A stretch of DNA of 64,000 nt from Lachnospiraceae bacterium (GTDB taxonomy: Bacteria; Bacillota; Clostridia; Lachnospirales; Lachnospiraceae), in the NCBI GenBank assembly GCA_015057625.1, contig SVDZ01000002.1, positions 252,865 through 316,864 of the forward strand, written 5' to 3'. The notes under the pieces were generated by a model. That model ran no database searches and had not been told where the DNA came from. It saw only the letters and a program-made list of their open reading frames with translations. Position 1 is the stretch's first letter. Each line of letters starts with the position of its first letter. A program made the position numbers and the translations under genes. This document shows positions 1 to 8,710 of the stretch, piece after piece.

Positions 1-43
1 GGTTGGTATTGAGGGTTAATGCTTTGATAAAAGAGGTGAAATT

Positions 44-691
44 ATGGATATAAAAGATTATAATAAAGAACAGTTTAAAAATGTTTGTTTTGTAACTGGT
101 ACTGCAACAGGAGGAAAAACTACTATATCTAAAGCATTAGCAGAAAAATATGGTTTTTTTAGGTATGATGTAGATGTTGAATTTGATAGGCATAAAGCTT
201 TATCTAATCCGATTGATCAACCTTATATGAATAAAGAGTTTAAAGATGCTGATGAATTTTTCTTAAGGGATAAAGATGAATATATTGATTGGTTAATAAA
301 CAATACAAAAGAACAAATGGAATTTATATTAAAGGATTTGGTTGAATTATCAAAAAATCAAAAAGTAGTATGTGATTTACATTTAAATGTTGATGAAGCA
401 AGACAAATTGCAAATACCAATCAATTAGTTTTCTTAATAAGGGAAGATAATACCAATATTATAGATGATTATATAAACAGAAAGAGTCACGAGGGATTTA
501 AAAACTTTATTAATTCATCAACAAATCCTGAATTGGCTAAAGAAAACTGTAATAGTGTATTAAGAGAGCTTAATGAGAAACGATGCAAAGATATAAGAAA
601 TAGTGAATATTTATACATAGAAAGAAACGCTAATTCAACAGTTGAGAAAACTTTAGAATTAGTTGAAAGACAATTTGGTTTAATAAAATAA
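44..691 (+). CDS. P-loop kinase-like protein of unknown function
   Basis: 215 residues with a Walker A motif GTATGGKT at residues 19-26, in the N-terminal position and context used by nucleotide, shikimate and similar small-molecule kinases. The substrate cannot be read from the sequence and I do not recognise a specific family. The ATG has a good ribosome binding site (AGAGGTGA, six bases upstream). Base use is markedly more AT-rich than in rbgA directly downstream, with very few G or C third positions, which suggests a separate, possibly acquired, origin. It lies just upstream of rbgA on the same strand and may be co-transcribed. A P-loop NTPase/kinase fold is well supported; function is unknown. 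Confidence 0.75.
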   Translation: MDIKDYNKEQFKNVCFVTGTATGGKTTISKALAEKYGFFRYDVDVEFDRHKALSNPIDQPYMNKEFKDADEFFLRDKDEYIDWLINNTKEQMEFILKDLVELSKNQKVVCDLHLNVDEARQIANTNQLVFLIREDNTNIIDDYINRKSHEGFKNFINSSTNPELAKENCNSVLRELNEKRCKDIRNSEYLYIERNANSTVEKTLELVERQFGLIK

Positions 692-706
692 AAGGAGTTG
701 ATCCAA

Positions 707-1561
707 ATGAATGAAAATAAAACTAATATAAATTGGTATCCCGGTCATATGACTAAGGCTATCAGGCAGATGAAAGAAGATATAAAGCTCATTGATCTAG
801 TGGTTGAAATATTAGATGCAAGACTTCCACTCAGCAGTAGAAATCCGGACATTGATGAGCTTGGAAAGAATAAAGCAAGATTGATTCTTCTTAATAAATC
901 AGATCTCGCTGATGAGAGATGGAACGATAAGTGGGCTGAATATTTCAGAGAAAAAGGCTACACAGTCGTTAAAGTCAATTCAAAAAATAAGACAGGAATC
1001 AAGGAAATTAATAATGCTGTTAATGAAGCATGTAAAGAAAAGATTGAGCGAGACAGAAAGCGAGGCATTAAGAACAGACCTGTAAGAGCGATGGTGGTTG
1101 GTATTCCAAATGTTGGTAAGTCTACATTTATCAATGCTTATGCCGGAAAGGCCTGTACAAAAACAGGTAACAAGCCGGGGGTCACAAAAGGAAAACAGTG
1201 GATTAAACTGAACAAAGGTCTTGAACTTCTTGATACTCCTGGAATTCTCTGGCCAAAGTTTGAGGATCAGTCAATTGGATTTAAATTGGCGGTGTCAGGT
1301 TCGATAAACGACAATATTCTTAACACCACAGATATGGTCTACGATTTTATTAAGATGTTAAAAGAAATGTATCCTGAAGCTATTACATCAAGATACGGCA
1401 TTGAGGATTCAGATGATGCGCTTGAGATTCTTAATCGTGTGGCAGAAGTTAGAGGGTGCAAACTTAAAGGCGACAGACCTGACATTGACAAGGCGGCGCT
1501 GATTATTCTTGATGATTACAGAAGCGGAAAGCTTGGAAGAATTACATTGGATACTTTCTAA
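707..1561 (+). CDS. rbgA: Ribosome biogenesis GTPase A (YlqF/RbgA)
   Basis: Circularly permuted GTPase: the G4 motif NKSD (residues 63-66) comes before the G1 motif GIPNVGKST (132-140) and the G3 motif DTPG (176-179). This is the signature of the YlqF/RbgA family, which acts late in 50S subunit assembly in Firmicutes. Length (284 residues) is normal. An in-frame TTG lies at 698, but the ATG at 707 is preferred because AAAGGAG ends nine bases before it. Followed after 15 bases by rnhB, the same neighbour as in Bacillus subtilis, so the two are probably one operon. Function rests on family knowledge; the motifs are seen directly. Confidence 0.95.
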   Translation: MNENKTNINWYPGHMTKAIRQMKEDIKLIDLVVEILDARLPLSSRNPDIDELGKNKARLILLNKSDLADERWNDKWAEYFREKGYTVVKVNSKNKTGIKEINNAVNEACKEKIERDRKRGIKNRPVRAMVVGIPNVGKSTFINAYAGKACTKTGNKPGVTKGKQWIKLNKGLELLDTPGILWPKFEDQSIGFKLAVSGSINDNILNTTDMVYDFIKMLKEMYPEAITSRYGIEDSDDALEILNRVAEVRGCKLKGDRPDIDKAALIILDDYRSGKLGRITLDTF

Positions 1562-1576
1562 AAGAGGAGATTGCAA

Positions 1577-2344
1577 ATGGCGGAAAAGATTTCAGATATT
1601 AAGAATGCGATTAATAACTGCGATATTGCAGAATTAGAACAGCTGTTACTTACATACAAGGATGATGAGAGAAGCGGTGTGGTTAAGCTGGTTGAGTCAG
1701 GTTACAAGAAAATTGAAAAATACAATCTTGAACTTCAGAGAATTGAGCTTATGAAGCAGTTTGAAAAGAAGTATTCGGATTACAATTTCATCTGTGGAAT
1801 TGACGAAGTGGGACGCGGACCGTTGGCAGGTCCTGTTATGGCAGGAGCAGTTATTCTTCCAAAGGACTGTGATATTTTATATCTGAATGATTCAAAGCAG
1901 CTCTCTGCAAAGAAAAGAGAAGAATTGTATGCTGAGATTATGGAAAAAGCAGTGAGTGCAAAGACTGCCATTGTAAGTCCGGCAGAGATTGATGAACTCA
2001 ATATTTTGCAGGCGACATACAAGGCTATGAGAGAAGCTATTTCAAAACTAGAGCCACAGCCGGATTTGTTATTGAATGATGCGGTAAATATTCCTGAAGT
2101 AGACATCAAGCAGGTGGCGATTATCAAGGGTGATGCAAAGAGTATTTCCATTGCGGCAGCCAGCATTATCTCAAAGGTTGAGAGGGATGCCATGATGGTG
2201 GAATATGACAAACTCTATCCTGAGTATGATTTTGCATCAAATAAGGGGTACGGTTCAGCAAAGCATATTGAGGCTTTAAAGAAGATTGGACCTTGTCCGA
2301 TACATAGAAAATCATTTATAAAAGGAATTCTCGGGGAAGAGTAA
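1577..2344 (+). CDS. rnhB: Ribonuclease HII
   Basis: RNase HII removes ribonucleotides from DNA and degrades RNA in RNA-DNA hybrids. The metal-binding motif GIDEVGRG is at residues 74-81 (catalytic Asp76 and Glu77), followed by the LNDSKQLS substrate motif near residue 103 and the conserved LLNDAV acidic strand. The first 70 or so residues are the N-terminal extension common in Firmicutes enzymes. A TTG at 1571 is in frame, but the ATG at 1577 is preferred because AAAGAGGAG ends seven bases before it. 255 residues, in the rbgA-rnhB-yraN order. Confidence 0.95.
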   Translation: MAEKISDIKNAINNCDIAELEQLLLTYKDDERSGVVKLVESGYKKIEKYNLELQRIELMKQFEKKYSDYNFICGIDEVGRGPLAGPVMAGAVILPKDCDILYLNDSKQLSAKKREELYAEIMEKAVSAKTAIVSPAEIDELNILQATYKAMREAISKLEPQPDLLLNDAVNIPEVDIKQVAIIKGDAKSISIAAASIISKVERDAMMVEYDKLYPEYDFASNKGYGSAKHIEALKKIGPCPIHRKSFIKGILGEE

Positions 2345-2399
2345 TAATATTCTGAGAAGAAAATGTGAACAGAAAAAAGCGGGGATAATTAGAAACTAT

Positions 2400-2750
2400 A
2401 TGAATAAAAGACTTGTTGGGGATGATTTTGAAAATGTTGCAGTTTCTTATTTGAAAGAAAAGGATTACGACATTTTGGAACAGAATTTCAGGTGCAGACT
2501 TGGTGAGATAGATATTGTGGCAAAGAATGAAGGATATTTGGTATTTGCTGAAGTTAAATACCGTAATGATAACAGATACGGCGAACCTGAATATGCAGTT
2601 GGAATCAGAAAGCAACAAAAAATATACAGTGTTGCTCAGGTTTATCTAAAGAAAAATGGTATATCCTTTGATACACCCATACGATTTGATGTGGTAAGTA
2701 TTATGGGAGAAAGAATTAATATAATTAAAAATGCATTTGGAGCTATGTGA
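2400..2750 (+). CDS. YraN family (UPF0102) nuclease-fold protein
   Basis: 116-residue protein of the YraN/UPF0102 family, a predicted endonuclease-like fold related to Holliday junction resolvases. The PD-(D/E)XK-type signature is visible as GEID (near residue 36) followed by FAEVKYR (near residue 50). No activity is firmly established for the family. It commonly follows rnhB, as here. The ribosome binding site is weak (GGGG about 14 bases upstream). The stop codon overlaps the next start as TGATG, which suggests translational coupling to pgeF. Confidence 0.9.
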   Translation: MNKRLVGDDFENVAVSYLKEKDYDILEQNFRCRLGEIDIVAKNEGYLVFAEVKYRNDNRYGEPEYAVGIRKQQKIYSVAQVYLKKNGISFDTPIRFDVVSIMGERINIIKNAFGAM

Positions 2751-3601
2751 TGAACATTAATTTTAATTATTCAAATAATAATAAAACTACAGAATTGAAA
2801 TACGGTGCCAATGGAGTTCCGTATATTTCATATATAATACTTGAGAAAACAGGGTTGGTTGTACAGGGATTTTCTACTAAGCTTGGAGGAGTGAGTAAGG
2901 AGCATCTTGCAGAACTCAATCTTGGTTATAGCAGAGGGGATGATCCTTTGAATGTCACAAAGAATCATGAGATTATCGGTGATGCAATCGGGTTTGATTA
3001 CAAAGATATTGTTACTACCAATCAGACTCACACCACAAATGTCAGAGTGGTTACTGAAGATGACAGAGGAAAAGGAATTACCTGTGAAAGAGATTACAGT
3101 GATGTTGACGGACTGGTAACCAATGTAAAGGGGTTAGTTCTTGCTACTTATTTTGCCGATTGTGTTCCATTGTATTTTCTTGATACAAAGAACAAGGCTA
3201 TAGGTCTCACCCATTCAGGATGGAGAGGTACAGTTGGAAAGATTGGTAAGGTCACAGTTGAATTGATGACGAAGGAATACGGCACTGATCCTTTAGATGT
3301 TATTGCCTGTGTAGGACCGTCAATTTGTCAGAAATGTTATGAAGTGAGTGAAGATGTTGCCGATGAGTTTAAAAAGTCATTTGCAGGTCAGGGGGAAGAA
3401 ATACTAATTGATAAGGGAAATGGAAAGTTCCAGCTTGATTTGTGGGAGGCAAACAGACTTGTTTTTCTTGAGGCGGGAATTAAGGAAGAAAATATAGCAA
3501 TTACAGATATCTGCACCTGCTGCAACAAAGAATATCTCTTCTCTCACAGAGGTCACAATGGAATGAGAGGAAATCTTGCAGCATTTATGATGCTAAAATA
3601 A
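2750..3601 (+). CDS. pgeF: Peptidoglycan editing factor PgeF / YfiH (laccase-domain) family
   Basis: COG1496 protein, formerly called polyphenol oxidase or laccase-domain protein; characterised members edit misincorporated residues in peptidoglycan precursors and bind zinc. The metal ligands are visible as His94 (NQTH), Cys138 (ADCVP) and His155 (HSGWRG), with the conserved GPSICQKCYEV stretch further on. 283 residues, normal length. A GTG at 2747 is also in frame; the ATG at 2750 is preferred for its GGAG at seven bases and the one-base overlap with the upstream stop. The exact substrate in this organism is inferred. Confidence 0.9.
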   Translation: MNINFNYSNNNKTTELKYGANGVPYISYIILEKTGLVVQGFSTKLGGVSKEHLAELNLGYSRGDDPLNVTKNHEIIGDAIGFDYKDIVTTNQTHTTNVRVVTEDDRGKGITCERDYSDVDGLVTNVKGLVLATYFADCVPLYFLDTKNKAIGLTHSGWRGTVGKIGKVTVELMTKEYGTDPLDVIACVGPSICQKCYEVSEDVADEFKKSFAGQGEEILIDKGNGKFQLDLWEANRLVFLEAGIKEENIAITDICTCCNKEYLFSHRGHNGMRGNLAAFMMLK

Positions 3602-3619
3602 ACAGAAAGAGAGGATGAT

Positions 3620-5005
3620 ATGAAAAAGGATAATAAACACATTATCAAATCGGTAAAACCGGGTTCTATAGCAGAAGAACTTGAGATTGAAGCCGGTGAT
3701 ATTCTGATAAGTGTAAACGACCAGAAAATAAATGATATATTTGATTATCAGCTTCTCTGTGAAGATGAATATGTGGAACTTCTAATCAGAAAGCCTGATG
3801 GCGAAGAGTGGGTATTGGAAGTTGAAAAAGATGAAGATGAAGATTTAGGTCTGGAATTTGAGAGTGGTCTGATGGATGAGTATCATTCGTGCAGAAATAA
3901 ATGTATTTTCTGCTTTATTGATCAGATGCCAAAGGGAATGAGAGATACTCTATATTTTAAAGATGATGATTCAAGACTTTCATTCCTTCAGGGAAATTAT
4001 ATTACCCTTACCAATATGTCTGATGAAGATATAGACCGAATTATCAGATTTAATCTGGCGCCGATTAATATTTCCGTACAGACGACTAATAGAGAACTCA
4101 GATGCAAAATGCTTCACAACAGATTTGCAGGAGATGTGCTAAGATATCTCGACAGATTGGGAGATGCACAGATTGAGATGAATGGTCAGATAGTTCTCTG
4201 TAAGGGAGTAAATGACGGAGAGGAACTTAGAAGATCCATTGAAGATTTATCGAAGTATGCTCCATATATGAGAAGTGTTTCGGTGGTTCCTGCAGGTATT
4301 ACAAAATACAGAGAGGGACTGTATCCGCTTGAATTGTTTACACCGGATGAAGCCGGAGAAGTAATCGATATGATTGAAGAGTATCAGAAAAAGCTTTATG
4401 CCAAACACGGTATTCATTTTATTCACGCCAGTGATGAATTTTACATTCTTGCAGGTAGAGAGTTCCCTGAAGAAGAGAGATATGATGGCTATCTCCAGAT
4501 AGAAAACGGTGTGGGTATGATGAGATCATTTATCAATGAGGCCAATGAACGCCTTAATGAACTTGAAGGTGACGACAGAGCTTTGGAAATTTCTTTCTTT
4601 TCAGGAAAACTGGCATATCCTACAATGAAAAAGGTAAGTGAGAGTGTAATGAAAAAATATCCAAATATTAAAATTTATGGATATGAACTTACCAATTATT
4701 TCTTTGGGGAGACGATAACTGTGACAGGACTTCTGACAGGGCATGATATTATAGACCAGCTAAAGGATAAAAAATTAGGAGATGTACTTTTAATTCCTGA
4801 AAATACTCTTCGAAGCGGAGAGACAGTGTTCCTTGATGATGTAACGCTGGCGGAACTTGAAAATGATTTACAAATAAATACTATTATTGTAAAATCGAGA
4901 GGGAATAACCTTGTCGATATGCTTGTAGGCATTGAGACAAAGGAGGGTGATAAAGACATGCAACCATACGAATTAGAGGACATGAATCATCACCACGAAT
5001 TTTAA
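3620..5005 (+). CDS. DUF512 family protein with PDZ-like and radical-SAM-like cysteine motif
   Basis: 461 residues. The first 70 resemble a PDZ domain (VKPGSIAEELEIEAGD, then ILISVNDQKI). A CxxxCxxC cluster follows at Cys91, Cys95 and Cys98 (CRNKCIFC), the pattern that ligates the 4Fe-4S cluster in radical SAM enzymes, then QGNYITLTN and NISVQTTN segments typical of the family, and a C-terminal DUF512 region. No experimental function is known to me. It sits 27 bases upstream of der, a neighbourhood common in Clostridia. The ATG has GAGG eight bases upstream. The family assignment is strong; enzymatic activity is inferred from the cysteine pattern only. Confidence 0.88.
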   Translation: MKKDNKHIIKSVKPGSIAEELEIEAGDILISVNDQKINDIFDYQLLCEDEYVELLIRKPDGEEWVLEVEKDEDEDLGLEFESGLMDEYHSCRNKCIFCFIDQMPKGMRDTLYFKDDDSRLSFLQGNYITLTNMSDEDIDRIIRFNLAPINISVQTTNRELRCKMLHNRFAGDVLRYLDRLGDAQIEMNGQIVLCKGVNDGEELRRSIEDLSKYAPYMRSVSVVPAGITKYREGLYPLELFTPDEAGEVIDMIEEYQKKLYAKHGIHFIHASDEFYILAGREFPEEERYDGYLQIENGVGMMRSFINEANERLNELEGDDRALEISFFSGKLAYPTMKKVSESVMKKYPNIKIYGYELTNYFFGETITVTGLLTGHDIIDQLKDKKLGDVLLIPENTLRSGETVFLDDVTLAELENDLQINTIIVKSRGNNLVDMLVGIETKEGDKDMQPYELEDMNHHHEF

Positions 5006-5032
5006 TTTAGAAAAGATAAGGATGGTTATTAT

Positions 5033-6358
5033 ATGAGTAAACCTATTGTAGCAATTGTGGGAAGACCAAATGTTGGTAAGTCCACATTGTTTAACGCACT
5101 TGCGGGAGAAAAAATATCTATTGTTAAAGATACTCCCGGAGTGACAAGAGATAGAATATATGCCGATGTTGAGTGGCTTGATACTAAGTTTACTATGATT
5201 GACACCGGTGGTATTGAGCCTGAAAGCAATGATATCATTCTTGCACAGATGAGAGAGCAGGCTGAGATAGCGATTGACACTGCTGACGTTATTATTTTCC
5301 TCACTGATGTGAGACAGGGACTTGTGGATTCTGACGCAAAAGTTGCTGATATGCTCAGAAGAAGTCATAAGCCGGTTGTTTTGGCAGTAAATAAGGTTGA
5401 TAATTTTGACAAATTTATGCCGGATGTATATGAATTTTATAATTTGGGAATCGGGGATCCGTATCCGGTATCTGCTGCATCAAGACTTGGAATTGGTGAT
5501 TTGCTGGATCAGGTTACTTCTTATTTTGGAGATTTGGATCTTGATGATGAAGATGATGAGAGACCTCGTATCGCAATTGTAGGAAAACCAAATGTTGGTA
5601 AGTCATCTATTATCAACAAACTTCTCGGTGAAAACAGGGTTATCGTTTCTAATATTGCGGGAACCACAAGAGATGCTATAGATACTGAAATTACCTGGAA
5701 TGGTAAGGAGTATATCTTTATTGATACGGCAGGACTTAGAAGAAAATCACGTATAAAAGAAGAAATAGAAAGATACAGTATTATCAGAACAGTTACAGCG
5801 GTTGAGCGTGCTACAGTTGTTGTCATTGTTATTGATGCAACAGAGGGTGTCACAGAACAGGACGCAAAGATTGCAGGTATTGCCCATGAAAACGGTAAGG
5901 GTGTTATCATTGCAGTTAATAAATGGGATGCTGTTGAAAAAGATGATAAGACTATTTACAAACACACAAATAAAATTAGAGAAGTTTTAGCTTATATGCC
6001 TTATGCAGAATTAATATTCATTTCTGCAAAGAGCGGACAGAGACTTCCTAAATTATTTGATTTGATTGATGTGGTTATTGAAAATAATTCAATGAGAGTT
6101 GCAACCGGTGTCCTCAACGAAATAATGGCAGAGGCAGTTGCGCTTCAGCAGCCGCCTTCAGACAAAGGAAAAAGACTTAAACTTTACTATATTACACAGG
6201 TTGCGGTTAAGCCACCTACATTTGTAATATTTGTAAATGACAAAGAACTTATGCATTTCTCGTACACAAGATATATTGAAAACAAGATACGAGAGTGTTT
6301 TGGATTTAGAGGAACACCTCTTAAATTCATAATACGAGAGAGAAAGGACAGCGAGTAA
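5033..6358 (+). CDS. der: Ribosome assembly GTPase Der (EngA)
   Basis: Tandem-GTPase needed for 50S maturation. The first G domain shows GRPNVGKST (residues 10-18), DTGG near 57 and NKVD (120-123). The second shows GKPNVGKSS (184-192), [10 protein letters not shown] (231-240) and NKWD near 299. An acidic linker ([10 protein letters not shown], about 167-176) separates them, and the C-terminal ~90 residues form the KH-like RNA-binding domain. 441 residues, normal. The next gene, plsY, starts within two bases of its stop, so der-plsY-gpsA is almost certainly one transcript. Confidence 0.97.
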   Translation: MSKPIVAIVGRPNVGKSTLFNALAGEKISIVKDTPGVTRDRIYADVEWLDTKFTMIDTGGIEPESNDIILAQMREQAEIAIDTADVIIFLTDVRQGLVDSDAKVADMLRRSHKPVVLAVNKVDNFDKFMPDVYEFYNLGIGDPYPVSAASRLGIGDLLDQVTSYFGDLDLDDEDDERPRIAIVGKPNVGKSSIINKLLGENRVIVSNIAGTTRDAIDTEITWNGKEYIFIDTAGLRRKSRIKEEIERYSIIRTVTAVERATVVVIVIDATEGVTEQDAKIAGIAHENGKGVIIAVNKWDAVEKDDKTIYKHTNKIREVLAYMPYAELIFISAKSGQRLPKLFDLIDVVIENNSMRVATGVLNEIMAEAVALQQPPSDKGKRLKLYYITQVAVKPPTFVIFVNDKELMHFSYTRYIENKIRECFGFRGTPLKFIIRERKDSE

Positions 6359-6359
6359 A

Positions 6360-7028
6360 ATGTTTTTTGTACACAGACTAGTTTGCCTTGTAATCGGCTA
6401 TTGTTTTGGACTGATTCAGACAGCTTATTTATTGGGAAAAATGCATCACGTTGATATAAGACAGTATGGCTCGGGTAATTCGGGAACGACAAATGCGTTA
6501 AGAACTCTGGGTAAAACAGCTGGTTTGATTACCTTCTTGGTTGATGGCTTTAAAGCTGTATTTGCAGTTTTAATAGTGAGAACTATATTTAAGGATAGTA
6601 CAGATGTTTTTGTACTTTCACTGTATGCAGGATTTGGAACTGTAATCGGTCACAATTTCCCTTTCTACATGAATTTTAAGGGGGGAAAAGGCATTGCAGC
6701 TTCAGCAGGCGTTATACTTGCCTGTTTTGACTTAAAGCTGCTTTTGCTAGGAATCTGCACATTTACTCTTATAGTTGCGCTGACTAGATATGTTTCTCTC
6801 GGGTCTCTCTGTGTTATGACAGGATTCCTGATTGAGCTTATAGTATTTGGAGAGCTTGGACTGATGAGTGAGGTGTCAAAATTCAGCTCTGCACACAGAT
6901 TTGAAACATATGGGGTAGCGTTTGTTATGACACTGCTTGCTTATATCAGACATAAAGAGAACATAAAGAGATTGCTCAATGGTACAGAGAGAAAACTTGG
7001 TGAAAAGAAGGAGAGAATAGATGAGTAA
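6360..7028 (+). CDS. plsY: Acyl-phosphate:glycerol-3-phosphate acyltransferase PlsY
   Basis: Integral membrane enzyme that makes 1-acyl-glycerol-3-phosphate from acyl-phosphate and glycerol-3-phosphate, the first step of phospholipid synthesis. Family motifs are present: GSGNSGTTNALR (about residues 38-49) and GHNFPFY followed by FKGGKG (about 98-112), among several hydrophobic segments. 222 residues. Its last eight bases overlap gpsA, whose product supplies the glycerol-3-phosphate it uses, a functional pairing kept in many Firmicutes. Confidence 0.95.
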   Translation: MFFVHRLVCLVIGYCFGLIQTAYLLGKMHHVDIRQYGSGNSGTTNALRTLGKTAGLITFLVDGFKAVFAVLIVRTIFKDSTDVFVLSLYAGFGTVIGHNFPFYMNFKGGKGIAASAGVILACFDLKLLLLGICTFTLIVALTRYVSLGSLCVMTGFLIELIVFGELGLMSEVSKFSSAHRFETYGVAFVMTLLAYIRHKENIKRLLNGTERKLGEKKERIDE

Positions 7029-8031
7029 AATAACAGTATTAGGTGGTGGCGGTTGGGCCATTGCACTTGCAGTTTTATTAAATGACAACGAACATGATGT
7101 GACAATTTGGTCAGCACTTGAAAAGGAAGTTGAAGCATTAACAAAGGAAAGAGAAAATAAAAACAGTCTTCCGGGTGTTATGATTCCTGATTCCATTAAG
7201 ATTACAGGAGATATTGATGAGGCTGTTAAAGATGTTGATATGATTATTATGGCAGTAGCATCTTCTTTCGTGAGAAAGACTTCTGCTTTACTTAAAGGAA
7301 AGATTAAAGAAAATCAGATTATTGTCAACGTGGCAAAAGGAATTGAAGATGGCACGTTGTACACTATGACAGATATTATCGAAGAAGAATTGCCTGGCTG
7401 TGATGCCTGTGTTCTTTCAGGGCCAAGTCATGCTGAGGAAGTTGGAAGAAAAATTCCTACAACAGTAGTAATCGGTGCTAAGAGTCTTGAGACAGCAAAA
7501 TATATTCAGGATGCATTTTGTAACAATTATTTCAGAGCATATGTCAGCCCTGATATTATCGGTATTGAACTGGGCGGTTCTCTTAAAAATGTAATTGCAC
7601 TTGCTGCAGGAGCTGCTGATGGATTGGGATTTGGTGATAATACTAAAGCTGCACTTATAACAAGAGGTATTAAAGAAATATCAGCCCTTGGTATTGCTAT
7701 GGGTGGTCACGCAAGAACATTCAGCGGACTTTCAGGAATTGGAGATCTTATTGTAACATGTGCAAGTATGCATTCGCGTAACAGACGTGCAGGTATTCTC
7801 ATTGGACAGGGCAAGTCTCTTGAAGAGGCGGTAGAGGAAGTTCATATGGTGGTTGAGGGTGCTGTATCGGCAAAAGCAGCACTTGCTCTCGCTAAAAAAT
7901 ATAATGTAGAACTTCCTATTATTGAGCAGGTTAATGAGGTTTTATTTGACGGTAAACCTGCAAAAGATGCAGTTATGGAGCTTATGAACAGACAATACAC
8001 TAGTGAGCATGTTGATATGCTTTGGAAATAA
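7021..8031 (+). CDS. gpsA: Glycerol-3-phosphate dehydrogenase [NAD(P)+]
   Basis: Reduces dihydroxyacetone phosphate to glycerol-3-phosphate for phospholipid synthesis. The N-terminal Rossmann loop reads GGGGWAIALA (from about residue 8); the usual family form is GxGxWGTALA, so the Gly after Trp is Ala here. Other motifs are NVAKGIEDGT (about 103-112), LSGPSHAEEV (about 135-144) and the substrate/cofactor helix GGSLKNVIALAAG (from about 184). 336 residues. Overlaps plsY by eight bases and is followed within four bases by the alarmone synthetase gene. Confidence 0.96.
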   Translation: MSKITVLGGGGWAIALAVLLNDNEHDVTIWSALEKEVEALTKERENKNSLPGVMIPDSIKITGDIDEAVKDVDMIIMAVASSFVRKTSALLKGKIKENQIIVNVAKGIEDGTLYTMTDIIEEELPGCDACVLSGPSHAEEVGRKIPTTVVIGAKSLETAKYIQDAFCNNYFRAYVSPDIIGIELGGSLKNVIALAAGAADGLGFGDNTKAALITRGIKEISALGIAMGGHARTFSGLSGIGDLIVTCASMHSRNRRAGILIGQGKSLEEAVEEVHMVVEGAVSAKAALALAKKYNVELPIIEQVNEVLFDGKPAKDAVMELMNRQYTSEHVDMLWK

Positions 8032-8034
8032 TAT

Positions 8035-8706
8035 ATGGATAACTTAAATATAGAATATAACAAGTTTAAAAAACAGATTCAGAAGTTTGAAATATCTCCC
8101 AAGGAGTTCAAACAGTTAATAATGGAGTATGAATGTGCTATTTTAGAGGTTAAAACCAAGCTTGATGTACTTAATAATGAGTTTATGTCAAACGAAATGC
8201 GTAATCCTATTGAAACAATAAAGGCACGAATAAAATCTCCGGACAGCTTATATGAGAAACTTGAGAGAAAAGGATTTGAAAAATCCATTGATTCAATCCG
8301 AAATAATATTTATGATGTGGCAGGTGTCAGAGTTATATGTCCATTTATAGATGATATTTATAAAGTGGCGGATATGCTTTCGACTCAGGATGATATCAGA
8401 ATTATTTCCAGAAAGGATTATATCAAAAATCCAAAGAAGAACGGATACAGAAGTCTACATTTGGTTGTGGAGATACCGATTTTCTTGTCAAAAGAGAAAA
8501 AGCCTGTATTGGTAGAAGTTCAAATCAGAACTATTGCAATGAATTTCTGGGCGAGTCTTGAACACCAGATCCATTACAAGAAATTTTCAAACTCAAATGT
8601 GGATTCGGTAAAAAAACTTGCAGAATGTGCAGATACTATTTATGAAACAGATTTAAAAATGCTCAATATCAGAAGGGATTTAATAGATAACGAGGAAGAA
8701 GAGTAA
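8035..8706 (+). CDS. Small alarmone synthetase, RelQ/YjbM-like GTP pyrophosphokinase
   Basis: 223-residue protein that consists essentially of the RelA/SpoT synthetase domain, with no HD hydrolase, TGS or ACT domain. It would therefore make (p)ppGpp from ATP and GTP or GDP. Key motifs: GVRVICPF (about residues 97-104), GYRSLHLVVEIP (from about 137), EVQIRT (about 161) and WASLEHQIHYK (about 170-180). Size and layout match the small alarmone synthetases of Firmicutes (YjbM/RelQ). It sits between gpsA and the cardiolipin synthase gene with gaps of three and four bases, so it is in a membrane-lipid operon. The ribosome binding site is poor and translation may depend on coupling. Confidence 0.9.
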   Translation: MDNLNIEYNKFKKQIQKFEISPKEFKQLIMEYECAILEVKTKLDVLNNEFMSNEMRNPIETIKARIKSPDSLYEKLERKGFEKSIDSIRNNIYDVAGVRVICPFIDDIYKVADMLSTQDDIRIISRKDYIKNPKKNGYRSLHLVVEIPIFLSKEKKPVLVEVQIRTIAMNFWASLEHQIHYKKFSNSNVDSVKKLAECADTIYETDLKMLNIRRDLIDNEEEE

Positions 8707-8710
8707 TTAT

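Noticed and set aside
1780..2211. Long reverse-strand frame inside rnhB
   Set aside because: A shadow of a well-conserved gene; no ribosome binding site and no family resemblance. Similar antisense frames inside der, mutS and the FAD dehydrogenase were dropped for the same reason.
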